Source of the DNA: Cellulomonas sp. Root930
Lineage (GTDB): Bacteria; Actinomycetota; Actinomycetes; Actinomycetales; Cellulomonadaceae
Assembly: GCA_001429255.1 (NCBI GenBank)
Contig: LMJI01000001.1
Coordinates: forward strand, 496,001-560,000
DNA: 64,000 nt
Reading direction: 5' to 3'
Part shown: positions 53,326-63,357 of the stretch, piece by piece
Layout of the letters: each line of letters starts with the position of its first letter
Numbering within the stretch: the stretch's first letter is position 1
Notes under the pieces: generated by a model
Seen by the model: only the letters and a program-made list of their open reading frames with translations
Told to the model about the DNA's origin: nothing
The model's database searches: none
Position numbers and translations under genes: made by a program

Positions 53326-53492
53326 TTGGCGATCTCGCGCAGGAAGTACTCGTAGCCCTCGTCGGGGCGGAAGTACGCCACGATCACGTCGCCGCGGTAG
53401 ACGCCGAGCGATCCCGTGCGGTGGTCGAACCGGACCAGGTCGCCGTTGCTGCGCCGCCCGGTGACGACGTCGACCTCTGCCTCCAGCGACAT
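53322..53492 (-). CDS. 56-residue protein resembling a polymorphic-toxin C-terminal end
   Basis: The short ORF reads MSLEAEVDVVTGRRSNGD, then LVRFDHRTGSLGVYRGD and ends VIVAYFRPDEGYEYFLREIAK. The G-x-(L/V)-x-(R)-(Y/F)-(N/D)-x-x-(T)-G-x-(F/L)-GV ... YF(K/R)P ... YFL pattern is that of the last strands of several RHS/WXG-linked toxin domains. It has its own ATG and a GGGGAGGAG ribosome-binding site, and it overlaps the next gene. It may be a toxin remnant or a short stand-alone domain. No upstream toxin body is present. Confidence 0.6.
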   Translation of the reverse strand: MSLEAEVDVVTGRRSNGDLVRFDHRTGSLGVYRGDVIVAYFRPDEGYEYFLREIAK

Positions 53493-53578
53493 GCCTGAGC
53501 TCCTCCCCTGACCGCCGAGCCTTCACCCAAGAGGGTGACGCGACGGCGCGCCAGAAGGGTCCCGCATGGCGAGACGGC

Positions 53579-55282
53579 TCAGGGCAGGACGGGGGTGGGC
53601 AGCGGGGCCCACGTGATCTCGCTGCCGCTGAAGATCTGGGCGAGGAACACCGCGGAGGCCGCCAGCAGGACCACGGTGGCGACCAGCGCGCCGGTGCGGC
53701 CCGGCGCCACGACGGCGAGCACCCGGCGGGCGCCGATGCGGGTCATCAGCGACAGCGGACCCCACCAGACGACGGCCGCGCCGATCAGGACGATCGAGCC
53801 GACGAGGATCGCCGCGGTCAGGCCCTGCGGCTCCTGCCCGGAGGGCGAGTCGCCGATCACCCAGCGGCCGTCGCCGATCAGCCACCAGGACAGTCCGAGC
53901 AGGATGACGACGACGCTGGCCCCCACGACGAGCGACGGGATCAGCCCGACGAGCGAGCGCAGCAGGTGCCACGGCAGGGTGGCGGCGGCGACGGCCCGGT
54001 CGGAGCGGCGCACCCCGGCGCGCTCCCGGCGCCCGTACATGGCCTCGACGGTGGACCCGACGGTCCGCACGACCACCACCAGCACCGCGAACACGATGAG
54101 CGTCACGCCCGGGTACAGGGCACCGGCCGACCCCAGCAGCAGCGCGGCCGCCAGCAGCGTGCCCCAGCGGCGGCGGGCGGGGGGGCGCTCGTAGCCGGAG
54201 CCCTCGGGCTCGGGCTCCTCGGACGCGTCGAGGTCGTCGTTGATCCAGTCGACCCCGTCGGGGTCCTCGGGGTCCTCGTCCCACTCCTCGTCAGCCCCGA
54301 CGGGCTCGAGGGCGGCCGGGTCGAACGCGCGGGTGTGCCCGTCGTTGGCGACCGCGGGAGGCACGGCGCTCGCGGCGACAGCCACGGTGGCCGGCTCGGG
54401 TGCCAGGACGGTGGTGCCGACGAGGTCGTCGGCGACGAGCACCGCGGTGTCGGTCTCGTCGGCGATCGACTCGCCCTCCGCGACGACCACCGTGAGCGCG
54501 GCGAGCACGTCGTCCGGGGACGTGCGGTCGGCCGCGACCGGTGCGAGCGCGCGCCGCAGCGCCGCGGTGGTCAGCGGCCCGAGCCCGGCGAGGTCGACGT
54601 CCCCCGAGCGGGCCCGCGCGAGCACGGCCTCCAGCGGGCGGGTACCGAAGGGGTCCCGACCGGTGGCCGCGAACGCCAGGATCGCCGCCCAGCCCCAGAA
54701 GTCGGAGGCCTCGTCGGGCTCGTCGCCGTCCAGCAGCTCGGGCGCGAGGTAGCCCGGCGTGCCGAGGACCATGCCCTCGGCGGTGAGCTTGGAGTCGTCC
54801 GCGGCCTGGGCGATGCCGAAGTCGATCAGCACCGGTCCGTCGTCCCCGACGATGACGTTCGACGGCTTGAGGTCGCGGTGCACCACGCCGGCGCCGTGCA
54901 CCGCCACGAGGGCGTCGCGCAGCCCCTCGGCCAGGTCCAGCAGCTGCTCGGCGTCCAGCGTGCCGCGCTCGCGCACGTGCTCCTCGAGGTTGTCGCCGGC
55001 CACCAGCTCGGTGACCAGGAACGCCTCGGTCGAGTCGGCCTCCGCGTCGAGGATCGCGGCGACGCCCGGGTGCCGGAGCTTCTGCAGCGCGTGCACCTCG
55101 CGGCGCAGCCGGTCCCGCGCGACGGCGTCGGACCCGATGTGCGGGTGCAGCATCTTGAGCGCGACCGCGTCGCCGCCGCCGTCGACCGCGCGGTAGACCG
55201 TCCCCATGCCGCCCGAGCCCAGGGGGGCGACGACGGTGTATCCGCCGATCTCCGTCCCGGGCTCCAGCCCCATCCGCTCCAT
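53579..55282 (-). CDS. Membrane Ser/Thr protein kinase (PknB-type)
   Basis: The 567-residue protein has a kinase domain (about 12-260): Gly loop [12 protein letters not shown], Lys in [20 protein letters not shown] in LIDFGIAQ, and APE-like APELLDGD. After an acidic linker (about 270-395) come five or so hydrophobic spans (about 400-560), an unusual multi-span anchor with no PASTA or sensor domain. Substrate unknown. ATG 55282. Divergent from otsA. Confidence 0.9.
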   Translation of the reverse strand: MERMGLEPGTEIGGYTVVAPLGSGGMGTVYRAVDGGGDAVALKMLHPHIGSDAVARDRLRREVHALQKLRHPGVAAILDAEADSTEAFLVTELVAGDNLEEHVRERGTLDAEQLLDLAEGLRDALVAVHGAGVVHRDLKPSNVIVGDDGPVLIDFGIAQAADDSKLTAEGMVLGTPGYLAPELLDGDEPDEASDFWGWAAILAFAATGRDPFGTRPLEAVLARARSGDVDLAGLGPLTTAALRRALAPVAADRTSPDDVLAALTVVVAEGESIADETDTAVLVADDLVGTTVLAPEPATVAVAASAVPPAVANDGHTRAFDPAALEPVGADEEWDEDPEDPDGVDWINDDLDASEEPEPEGSGYERPPARRRWGTLLAAALLLGSAGALYPGVTLIVFAVLVVVVRTVGSTVEAMYGRRERAGVRRSDRAVAAATLPWHLLRSLVGLIPSLVVGASVVVILLGLSWWLIGDGRWVIGDSPSGQEPQGLTAAILVGSIVLIGAAVVWWGPLSLMTRIGARRVLAVVAPGRTGALVATVVLLAASAVFLAQIFSGSEITWAPLPTPVLP

Positions 55283-55378
55283 CCCCGCACCGTAGCCGGA
55301 GCCCTCGCCACCCCGCCCGGCAACGCGCGGTCCGACCAGCACAGATAGGGTCGGACGCAGACCCGAGGAGTTGATCTG

Positions 55379-56827
55379 GTGCCTACCGACGCGCCCGCGC
55401 ACGGCTACGACTTCGTCGTCGTCGCCAACCGGCTGCCCGTGGACGTGAGTCTCGACGACGACGGTGAACCCACCTGGACGCGCTCCCCCGGCGGCCTGGT
55501 GACCGCGCTCGCTCCCGTGATGGCGACCACGTCCGGCGCCTGGGTGGGCTGGGGCGGGTCACCCGACCTGGAGCTCGAGCCGTTCGACGTCGACGGCACC
55601 GAGCTGATCCCGGTGGTGCTCTCCGAGGACGACCTGGAGAAGTTCTACGAGGGCTTCTCCAACGACACCCTGTGGCCGCTCTACCACGACGTCATCGAAC
55701 CGCCGGCGTTCCACCGGCAGTGGTGGGACTCCTACCAGAAGGTCAACCAGCGCTTCGCGGAGGCCGCCGCTGCGCAGGCTGCCGAGGGCGCCACGGTCTG
55801 GGTGCACGACTACCAGCTCCAGCTGGTGCCCCAGCTGCTGCGGGCGCTGCGGCCGGACCTGCGCATCGGGTACTTCCACCACATCCCGTTCCCGCCCCTG
55901 GAGCTCTTCGCGCAGCTGCCGTGGCGCGTGCAGGTGATCGAGGGGCTGCTCGGGGCGGACCTCGTGGGGTTCCAGCGGGCCGGTGACGCCGCGAACTTCG
56001 TCCGCACCGTGCGTCGGCTCACGGACCTCACGACGCGTGGGCAGATGGTCACCCTGGCGGAGCCCGACGGGCACACGGGGCCGGGTCGGCACGTGCGCGC
56101 CGCCGCCTTCCCCATCTCGATCGACTCGCACGCGTTCGACGAGCTGGCGCGCACCGACGCCGTCCGCGAGCGCGCGCTGCAGATCCGCCGCGAGCTGGGC
56201 GACCCCGAGTACCTGCTGCTGGGCGTCGACCGGCTCGACTACACCAAGGGCATCCGGCACCGGATCAAGGCCTACGGCGAGCTGCTCTCCGAGGAGCGCC
56301 TGTCCCCGCAGAGCACCACGCTGGTGCAGGTGGCCAGCCCGAGCCGGGAGAACGTGGGCGCCTACCAGACGCTGCGCGACGACGTCGAGCTGCTGGTCGG
56401 CCGCATCAACGGCGACTACGGGCAGGTGGGTCACGCCCCGGTGCAGTACCTGCACCAGTCGTTCCCCATGGAGGAGATGGCGGCGCTGTACCTGGCGGCC
56501 GACGTCATGCTGGTCACCGCGCTGCGCGACGGCATGAACCTGGTCGCCAAGGAGTACGTCGCCGCGAGGTCCGACGACCGCGGCGCGCTGGTGCTCTCCG
56601 AGTTCACGGGCGCCGCCGACGAGCTGACAGGAGCGGTGCTGGTGAATCCGCACGACATCGACGGGATGAAGGACGCGATCACGTACGCCGTGCACATGGA
56701 CGGCCGCGAGTCCCGCAAGCGGATGCGCCGCCTGCGCCGCCGCGTGCTCGGGCACGACGTGGTGGCCTGGTCCGAGGACTTCCTGGCCGCCCTGAACGCG
56801 GTGCCCGTGCGAGCCAGCCGTGGCTGA
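55379..56827 (+). CDS. otsA: Trehalose-6-phosphate synthase
   Basis: The 482-residue GT20 enzyme joins UDP- or ADP-glucose with glucose-6-phosphate. Family motifs are [56 protein letters not shown] and the C-terminal FTGAADEL. All substrate-binding residues seem intact. GTG 55379 has GAGGAG 8 bases before it. It overlaps otsB by 8 bases, so the two are co-translated. Trehalose is a stress protectant and cell-wall precursor in Actinobacteria. Confidence 0.97.
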   Translation: MPTDAPAHGYDFVVVANRLPVDVSLDDDGEPTWTRSPGGLVTALAPVMATTSGAWVGWGGSPDLELEPFDVDGTELIPVVLSEDDLEKFYEGFSNDTLWPLYHDVIEPPAFHRQWWDSYQKVNQRFAEAAAAQAAEGATVWVHDYQLQLVPQLLRALRPDLRIGYFHHIPFPPLELFAQLPWRVQVIEGLLGADLVGFQRAGDAANFVRTVRRLTDLTTRGQMVTLAEPDGHTGPGRHVRAAAFPISIDSHAFDELARTDAVRERALQIRRELGDPEYLLLGVDRLDYTKGIRHRIKAYGELLSEERLSPQSTTLVQVASPSRENVGAYQTLRDDVELLVGRINGDYGQVGHAPVQYLHQSFPMEEMAALYLAADVMLVTALRDGMNLVAKEYVAARSDDRGALVLSEFTGAADELTGAVLVNPHDIDGMKDAITYAVHMDGRESRKRMRRLRRRVLGHDVVAWSEDFLAALNAVPVRASRG

Positions 56828-57593
56828 GGACCTCACCGCCGCGCTCGGCGCCCTCGCGGCTGACTCGTCGCGCCGCCCGCTGCTGGTCGCCCTCGACTTC
56901 GACGGCACGCTGGCCCCGCTGCAGGACGACCCGTCCGCGTCCCGGATCCTGCCCGACGGCATCGACGCGCTCGAACGGCTGGCCGGGACGCCCGGCGTGG
57001 CGCTCGCGCTGGTGTCCGGCCGCGCGATGCACGACCTGCACACGCTGGCCCAGGTGCCGCCCGGGACGTTCCTCATCGGGAGCCACGGCGCGGAGCGGGC
57101 GCGGGTGACGACGTTCGGCCTCGACCGCGACGTCGTCCGGCTGACCGACGAGCAGGCGGACCGGCTGGCGTCGCTCGGCGCGGAGGCCGCCCGGATCACC
57201 CGGGGCCGGGACGGCGTCTGGGTGGAGACCAAGCCGACCGCGGTCGTCGTGCACACCCGGCTCGCCGAGGACTCCGTGGCCCGCCCGGCCGAGGAGGAGG
57301 CGATCGCGCTCGGGGAGCGGCTCGGCTCCGGGGTCCTGCACGGCAAGGACGTCGTCGAGATCTCCGTGCTGCGCGCGAGCAAGGGCGAAGCCCTCACCGC
57401 GCTGCGCGACGAGCTCGGGGCGCCGGTGGTCCTGTACGCCGGCGACGACGTCACCGACGAGCACGCCTTCGAGGCGCTCCGCGACGACGACCTCACCGTG
57501 AAGGTGGGTCCCGGGGAGACGGCGGCGCGCTTCCGCGTCGACGGCCCGGACGCGCTGGTGGCCTCCCTCGCGGTCCTCGCCGACGGGCTCTGA
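56820..57593 (+). CDS. otsB: Trehalose-6-phosphate phosphatase
   Basis: The 257-residue HAD-superfamily enzyme has the nucleophile motif [11 protein letters not shown], motif II in LVSGRAM, and the acidic motif [10 protein letters not shown]. It dephosphorylates trehalose-6-phosphate to trehalose. GTG 56820 lies inside the end of otsA in another frame. Length is normal for stand-alone OtsB. Confidence 0.96.
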   Translation: MAEDLTAALGALAADSSRRPLLVALDFDGTLAPLQDDPSASRILPDGIDALERLAGTPGVALALVSGRAMHDLHTLAQVPPGTFLIGSHGAERARVTTFGLDRDVVRLTDEQADRLASLGAEAARITRGRDGVWVETKPTAVVVHTRLAEDSVARPAEEEAIALGERLGSGVLHGKDVVEISVLRASKGEALTALRDELGAPVVLYAGDDVTDEHAFEALRDDDLTVKVGPGETAARFRVDGPDALVASLAVLADGL

Positions 57594-57647
57594 GCAGCCG
57601 CCGACGGCCTGTGGTCGGCCGCACGACCGAGGCGTAGCGTGCGAAAC

Positions 57648-59210
57648 ATGCCCGGCCGGATGCACCAGGTCGAGCTCGTCGAGACCGTGGACGAGCCCGT
57701 GCGGTCGTCCGCGGCCGGGGTGCCGGGGCGGCGTGTCGACGTCACGCTCGACGAGGCCGCCCCCTCTCAGCGGCCCGACGAGGTGGTGGCCGCCCGGACC
57801 TGGCTGCGGCGCCACGCCCGGTCGCTCGTGCCGACCGCTGCCGTCCTCGCCGCGACTCTCCTGGTCACCCAGCTCGTCATCGACCGCCGCGAGACCGCGC
57901 GCCTCGCCGCGCTCGCGGCCATCCCCGGCGTCGTGCCGCCGGCCGACGCGTCGATCGGCGTGATCTGGCGTGCGGACCCCCAGCTGGCAGCCGCGCTGCA
58001 GTCGGGGGCGATGGTCGACGGCGTGCTCGTCGGCGGGATCCAGGCCGCCGACGGCGCCCCCTCGGTCGTCGGGCTCGACCCGGACACCGGGGTCGTCGCC
58101 TGGGCCACCCCGGTGGACCTGCCCACGCCCCAGCCGACACCCACGAGCGCCTCGCCCGAGCTCTGGATCGCCTGCAGCGCGGTCCGCCACGAGGGCGCGC
58201 ACGTGGCGGCGTGCGTCTCGCAGCAGTACGGGGAGGGTGTGCAGGGCATCCCCCCGTCGTCGGTCTGGATCCTCGACCCGCAGGACGGCAGCCTGCTGGC
58301 CGAGCGCGTGGTGGACGGCGGCTCGGGGCTGGCGTTCACGGACGACGCGATGGTGCTGGCCACGAGGGCGACCGACGACGGCGCCGCGGTCCGCTGGGCG
58401 GTCACGGCCACCGACCTCGTCAGCGGCGACACCCGCTGGACCTGGACCTCCCCGCCCACCGACGTCGTCAGCCGGGACGACGGCCCGGAAGGGCTGTCCG
58501 GGACGACCGTGGCCTCGCTGCAGACGTACGACGACCGGATCGTGGTCGGTGTCGACAACCACGCCTGGGTCCTCACCTCCGGCGGGGAGCTGGTGCAGGA
58601 CGTGCCGCTCGAGCCCGCGTCGTGGCTGCAGCCGGCCCGGGCGGGGGTGTTCATCAAGAGCACCTGGACGTCGTCGGACCTCTACCAGGGCACCCTGCTG
58701 CTGGAGGACGGGACCGAGATCCCTGTCGACGAGGCGGCGGGCTGGCTCGCGGTCGACGACGGCTCCGCGCCGGGCGTGGTGCTCACCGTGGGCGAGGGCG
58801 GGCACGGGACCGACGGGCTCAGCGGCCGCTCCGCGACCACGGGCGAGCGCCTCTGGCACCTGCCGGGGACCATCGTCGCCGCCCTGATGCTGGACGGGAC
58901 GCTCTACGTGGCCACCAGCGACTCCCTGCGCGCGCTCCACGCCACGACCGGCGAGGTGCTGTGGCGGACCCCGCTCGAGCGCCTGGCGCACCAGCTGTCG
59001 ACCGACGGCACGTACCTGCTGGTCCCCGGGCTCGGCGTAACGCTGGAGGCGTACTCGCTGCGCAATGGGGAGCTGGCGTGGAGCACCGACCTGTCCGAGG
59101 AGGTGGCCGGGGACCGGTCGACCGTCTTCGTGCAGGGCTTCCGGTCGGGCTGGCACGACCCCCGCCTGTACGTGTGGATGGACAGCGGCTCGGTCGCCGT
59201 CCTCGGGTGA
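57648..59210 (+). CDS. Membrane-anchored PQQ-like beta-propeller protein 1
   Basis: The 520-residue protein has a short cytoplasmic N-terminus (VELVETVDEPV), a membrane span (about 57-77) and an external PQQ-like beta-propeller, with repeats such as VVGLDPDTGVVAWATPV, SLRALHATTGEVLWRTPL and TLEAYSLRNGELAWSTDL. No PQQ-binding catalytic residues are evident, so the propeller is probably a binding or assembly scaffold. It is followed 3 bases later by a paralogue. ATG 57648 is chosen; upstream GTG 57639 is possible. Confidence 0.82.
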   Translation: MPGRMHQVELVETVDEPVRSSAAGVPGRRVDVTLDEAAPSQRPDEVVAARTWLRRHARSLVPTAAVLAATLLVTQLVIDRRETARLAALAAIPGVVPPADASIGVIWRADPQLAAALQSGAMVDGVLVGGIQAADGAPSVVGLDPDTGVVAWATPVDLPTPQPTPTSASPELWIACSAVRHEGAHVAACVSQQYGEGVQGIPPSSVWILDPQDGSLLAERVVDGGSGLAFTDDAMVLATRATDDGAAVRWAVTATDLVSGDTRWTWTSPPTDVVSRDDGPEGLSGTTVASLQTYDDRIVVGVDNHAWVLTSGGELVQDVPLEPASWLQPARAGVFIKSTWTSSDLYQGTLLLEDGTEIPVDEAAGWLAVDDGSAPGVVLTVGEGGHGTDGLSGRSATTGERLWHLPGTIVAALMLDGTLYVATSDSLRALHATTGEVLWRTPLERLAHQLSTDGTYLLVPGLGVTLEAYSLRNGELAWSTDLSEEVAGDRSTVFVQGFRSGWHDPRLYVWMDSGSVAVLG

Positions 59211-59213
59211 GCG

Positions 59214-60695
59214 ATGAGCGCGCCGGTCGGGCATGCCGCGCACCTCGCACCCGTCGAGCTCGACGAGCTCGACGGGCTCCGTGCCCCTGACGGCGGTGAC
59301 CGCAGCCGGCGGTTCCCCGCGGCCCGGGTGACCGCGACGGTCGTCGCCCTCGTGCTGGTCCTGCTCGGCGTGCAGTCGTGGCTGGACGCCCGGGAGCGCG
59401 CACGGCTGCGGTACCTCGCGGAGGTGCCCGGCGTCCTGCGCGCCCTCGCGGACCCACCCGGGGTGCTGTGGCGGTGGACGCCCGGCGTCGGCGCTCTCGT
59501 CGCGGGCGACAGCGCAGGTGGCTGGGCGGTCGGCGCCGACTACCACCCGGGCGGAGTGACCCTGCGCGGCACCGATCCCGACACCGGCGACCAGCGGTGG
59601 TCCGTGCCGTTCTCGCTCGACGCGGCGCTCCCGCCGGGCGGTCGCTCCGAGTTCCCCTCCGTCTGGGTCCGCTGCACCGTCGTGCGGTCGGACGACGCAC
59701 CGCTGGCGGTCTGCGCCGCCGAGGTCTCCCCTGTCGCGTCCGGGGGTGCGGCGACCCCGCTCGCGGTGCTGGACCCGGCCACCGGCTCGGTCCTCGCGAC
59801 ACCCACCGTGCCGGCCGGGACCCTCTGGGCGGCGACCGACAGTCTCCTGGTGCGCGCCACGCCTGCGGAGGACGGGCGCGGTGGCGTGCGTTGGACGCTC
59901 ACCGCGACCGACCCCACGACGGGGTCGGTGCAGTGGCGGAGCAGCACGCCCGTGGTGCCGCAGGTCCACGAGGTACGGATCGGCGACGACGTGTTCCGCT
60001 CCGAGCCGGCTCTCGCCGCGGACGACGACCGGGTGCTTCTGACCGACAGCGGGCACGCCTGGCTGTTCGGCGCCGACGGGTCGCCTCGGGGCGACGTCAC
60101 GGTCGCGACCGACGGCTGGGCGGAGCTGGGCCGCTCCGGCACGCTGGTCTGGATGCCCTGGCAGAACTTCGCGGTGCCCGCGGGCGTCCTGGTCACCGCT
60201 GCGGGGGCGCGCGTCGCGGTGGGCGAGCTGCCCGCCCGGCTGTCCGTGGACGACGGCACCGCGCCCGGGGTCGTCCTGCTCACCGGGGACGACGGCGGCT
60301 GGGACGGCGTAGCCCTCGTGGCTCGCGACGCCGTCACGGGCGACGAGCTCTGGCGCGCGGACGGCGTCCGAGGCGAACCGCTGCTCGTCGACGGCGTGGT
60401 GCACGTCGCGCAGGGCGCCGACGTGGTCGCGCGGGACGCCCGATCCGGCGAGGTCCGGTGGTCCGTGCCCCTGGGCGCCGCACCGGCCTACCTGGGCACG
60501 GACGGGTCGCTGGTGGTCGTCGTCACCCCCGACCGCACGCTGCACGGGCTCGAGCTCGCGGACGGTCGCCTGGCTCTCAGCGTCGACCTGAACCGGCTGA
60601 CTCCGGGCGATCCGGCCGGCATCGACCAGGTCGCCGACTACGCCGGCCGCCTGCTGGTCCGGTTCCGTGACGGGTCGGGGATCGTGCTGGGCTGA
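59214..60695 (+). CDS. Membrane-anchored PQQ-like beta-propeller protein 2
   Basis: The 493-residue paralogue of the preceding gene has the same plan: cytoplasmic start (HLAPVELDELDGL), one span (about 36-56) and an external propeller with TLRGTDPDTGDQRWSVPF, VVARDARSGEVRWSVPL and LHGLELADGRLALS. Shared features with gene 1 include the W-rich segment after the span and the DDGTAPGVVL-type loop. The pair arose by tandem duplication and diverged. Function unknown. Confidence 0.82.
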   Translation: MSAPVGHAAHLAPVELDELDGLRAPDGGDRSRRFPAARVTATVVALVLVLLGVQSWLDARERARLRYLAEVPGVLRALADPPGVLWRWTPGVGALVAGDSAGGWAVGADYHPGGVTLRGTDPDTGDQRWSVPFSLDAALPPGGRSEFPSVWVRCTVVRSDDAPLAVCAAEVSPVASGGAATPLAVLDPATGSVLATPTVPAGTLWAATDSLLVRATPAEDGRGGVRWTLTATDPTTGSVQWRSSTPVVPQVHEVRIGDDVFRSEPALAADDDRVLLTDSGHAWLFGADGSPRGDVTVATDGWAELGRSGTLVWMPWQNFAVPAGVLVTAAGARVAVGELPARLSVDDGTAPGVVLLTGDDGGWDGVALVARDAVTGDELWRADGVRGEPLLVDGVVHVAQGADVVARDARSGEVRWSVPLGAAPAYLGTDGSLVVVVTPDRTLHGLELADGRLALSVDLNRLTPGDPAGIDQVADYAGRLLVRFRDGSGIVLG

Positions 60696-60717
60696 ACGTG
60701 GTGCGTGTCACTGCGCG

Positions 60718-60734
60718 GTGTGGACGGTCCACAC
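60718..60734. promoter_or_regulatory. Palindrome GTGTGGAC-G-GTCCACAC upstream of msiK
   Basis: An 8-bp perfect inverted repeat with a single central base lies 133 bases before msiK and 23 after the propeller gene. The odd-centred form and size fit an operator for a LacI- or TetR-type regulator; the tiny loop makes a terminator unlikely. Confidence 0.45.
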
Positions 60735-60758
60735 CGGTATGGCATGATGACCCCGGGT

Positions 60759-60785
60759 CACCGAAGGACGACGCTCCTTCCGGTG
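60759..60785 (+). promoter_or_regulatory. Leader hairpin upstream of msiK
   Basis: CACC-GAAGGA and TCCTTC-GGTG pair with one bulged C around a CGACGC loop. A TTGACA hexamer follows at 60807 but no good -10 at the right spacing. The hairpin may be part of the msiK 5' leader or the end of the upstream transcript. Confidence 0.35.
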
Positions 60786-60866
60786 CCCGTGTCATCGAGG
60801 ACACTCTTGACACTCTTCACTACGGATCGTCCGGCACGTACCTGCCGGTGAAGGGATTGATCAGCC

Positions 60867-61994
<1,128 letters not shown>

Positions 61995-62006
61995 TCTGAG
62001 CAGTCC

Positions 62007-62046
62007 CGACAGGGCGGTCCCGGCTTCGGCCGGGGCCGCCCTGTCG
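62007..62046 (+). terminator. Strong terminator of msiK
   Basis: CGACAGGGCGG...CCGGC and its complement form a stem of about 18 bp with one mismatch around a stable TTCG tetraloop, 13 bases after the msiK stop codon. Confidence 0.85.
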
Positions 62047-62081
62047 CATGTGCTGTGGGCGTTCTCTGAGAGGATCGGACC

Positions 62082-63344
62082 ATGAGCCCGACGCCGCAGC
62101 GCCTGCAGATCACCGCGGCCTCGCCCGACCCCGCCCTCCTCGACCTGCCGTGGCACATCCCGCTGGAGGAGTGGCCGGCCGAGACGCTCGCCGCGCTGCC
62201 CCGCGGCATCTCCCGGCACATCGTGCGGTTCGCCAAGATGTCCGGCCGCGTGGTCGCGGTCAAGGAGATCGGCGAGACCGTGGCCTACCGCGAGTACGAG
62301 CTGCTGCGCCAGCTGCGCCGCCTGGACGTGCCCAGCGTCGAGCCCGTCGGAGTCATCACCGGACGCAGCGACGTCAACGGCGAGCGGCTCGAGGCCGTGC
62401 TCATCACCAAGCACCTGTCGTTCTCGCTGCCGTACCGCGCGCTGTTCAGCCAGTCGCTGCGCCCCGACACCGCCACCCGGCTCATCGACGCGCTCGCCGT
62501 GCTCCTGGTCCGGCTGCACCTGGTCGGCTTCTACTGGGGCGACGTGTCCCTGTCGAACACCCTGTTCCGCCGCGACGCCGAGACGTTCGCCGCGTACCTG
62601 GTGGACGCCGAGACGGGAGACCTGCACGACAAGCTGTCCGACGGGCAGCGCGGCTACGACCTCGAGGTCGCCCGTGTGAACATCATCGGCGAGCTCATGG
62701 ACCTGCAGGCCGGCGAGTTCCTGGAGGAGGACGTCGACGCCGTCGCCATCGGGGACGCCCTGGCCGAGCGGTACGGCGAGCTCTGGCGCGCGCTGACCGA
62801 GTCGGAGTCCTTCACGTTCGGCGACCGCTGGCGCGTGCAGGCCCGCATCGACCGGCTCAACGACCTCGGCTTCGACGTGGGCGAGCTCGACATCACAACG
62901 GACGTCGACGGCACCAGCGTGCGCATCCAGCCCAAGGTCGTCGACGCCGGGCACCACTCCCGCCGGCTCATGCGGCTCACCGGGCTCGACGTGCAGGAGA
63001 ACCAGGCGCGCCGCCTGCTCAACGACCTCGACGAGTTCCGCGCCGCCACCGACCGCCAGCGGGACGACGAGTCGTTCGTGGCGCACGACTGGCTGACCGA
63101 GATCTTCGAGCCGGCCGTCCGCAGCGTGCCGCGGGACCTGCGCGGCAAGCTGGAGCCCGCGCAGATCTACCACGAGCTGCTCGACCACCGCTGGTACCTG
63201 TCGGAGCAGCAGGGCCGGGACGTCGCGATGAAGAACGCGGCGAAGAGCTACGTGAAGAACATCCTGCCGACGCGCCCCGACGAGCAGGCGATCCTCGGCG
63301 TGCAGGCGGGCGAGATCCCGGAGGGCGACCAGCTCATCGGCTGA
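62082..63344 (+). CDS. DUF4032 kinase-like protein
   Basis: The 420-residue actinobacterial protein has a kinase-like N-terminal lobe: VAVKEIGETVAYREYELLRQL (Lys and Glu), then a catalytic-loop-like LVGFYWGDVSLSNTLFR and a metal-binding LVDAETGD. In place of HRD-x-x-x-x-N stand WGD-x-x-x-x-N, so it may be active on a small molecule. The C-terminal half (about 230-420) is the DUF4032 region. Role unknown. ATG at 62082, 87 bases after msiK. Confidence 0.88.
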   Translation: MSPTPQRLQITAASPDPALLDLPWHIPLEEWPAETLAALPRGISRHIVRFAKMSGRVVAVKEIGETVAYREYELLRQLRRLDVPSVEPVGVITGRSDVNGERLEAVLITKHLSFSLPYRALFSQSLRPDTATRLIDALAVLLVRLHLVGFYWGDVSLSNTLFRRDAETFAAYLVDAETGDLHDKLSDGQRGYDLEVARVNIIGELMDLQAGEFLEEDVDAVAIGDALAERYGELWRALTESESFTFGDRWRVQARIDRLNDLGFDVGELDITTDVDGTSVRIQPKVVDAGHHSRRLMRLTGLDVQENQARRLLNDLDEFRAATDRQRDDESFVAHDWLTEIFEPAVRSVPRDLRGKLEPAQIYHELLDHRWYLSEQQGRDVAMKNAAKSYVKNILPTRPDEQAILGVQAGEIPEGDQLIG

Positions 63345-63357
63345 CGCGTCCCCTCAC

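Noticed and set aside
53523..53538. Small hairpin TCACCC-AAGA-GGGTGA after the kinase gene
   Set aside because: A 6-bp stem is too weak to call a terminator with confidence in a genome this GC-rich.
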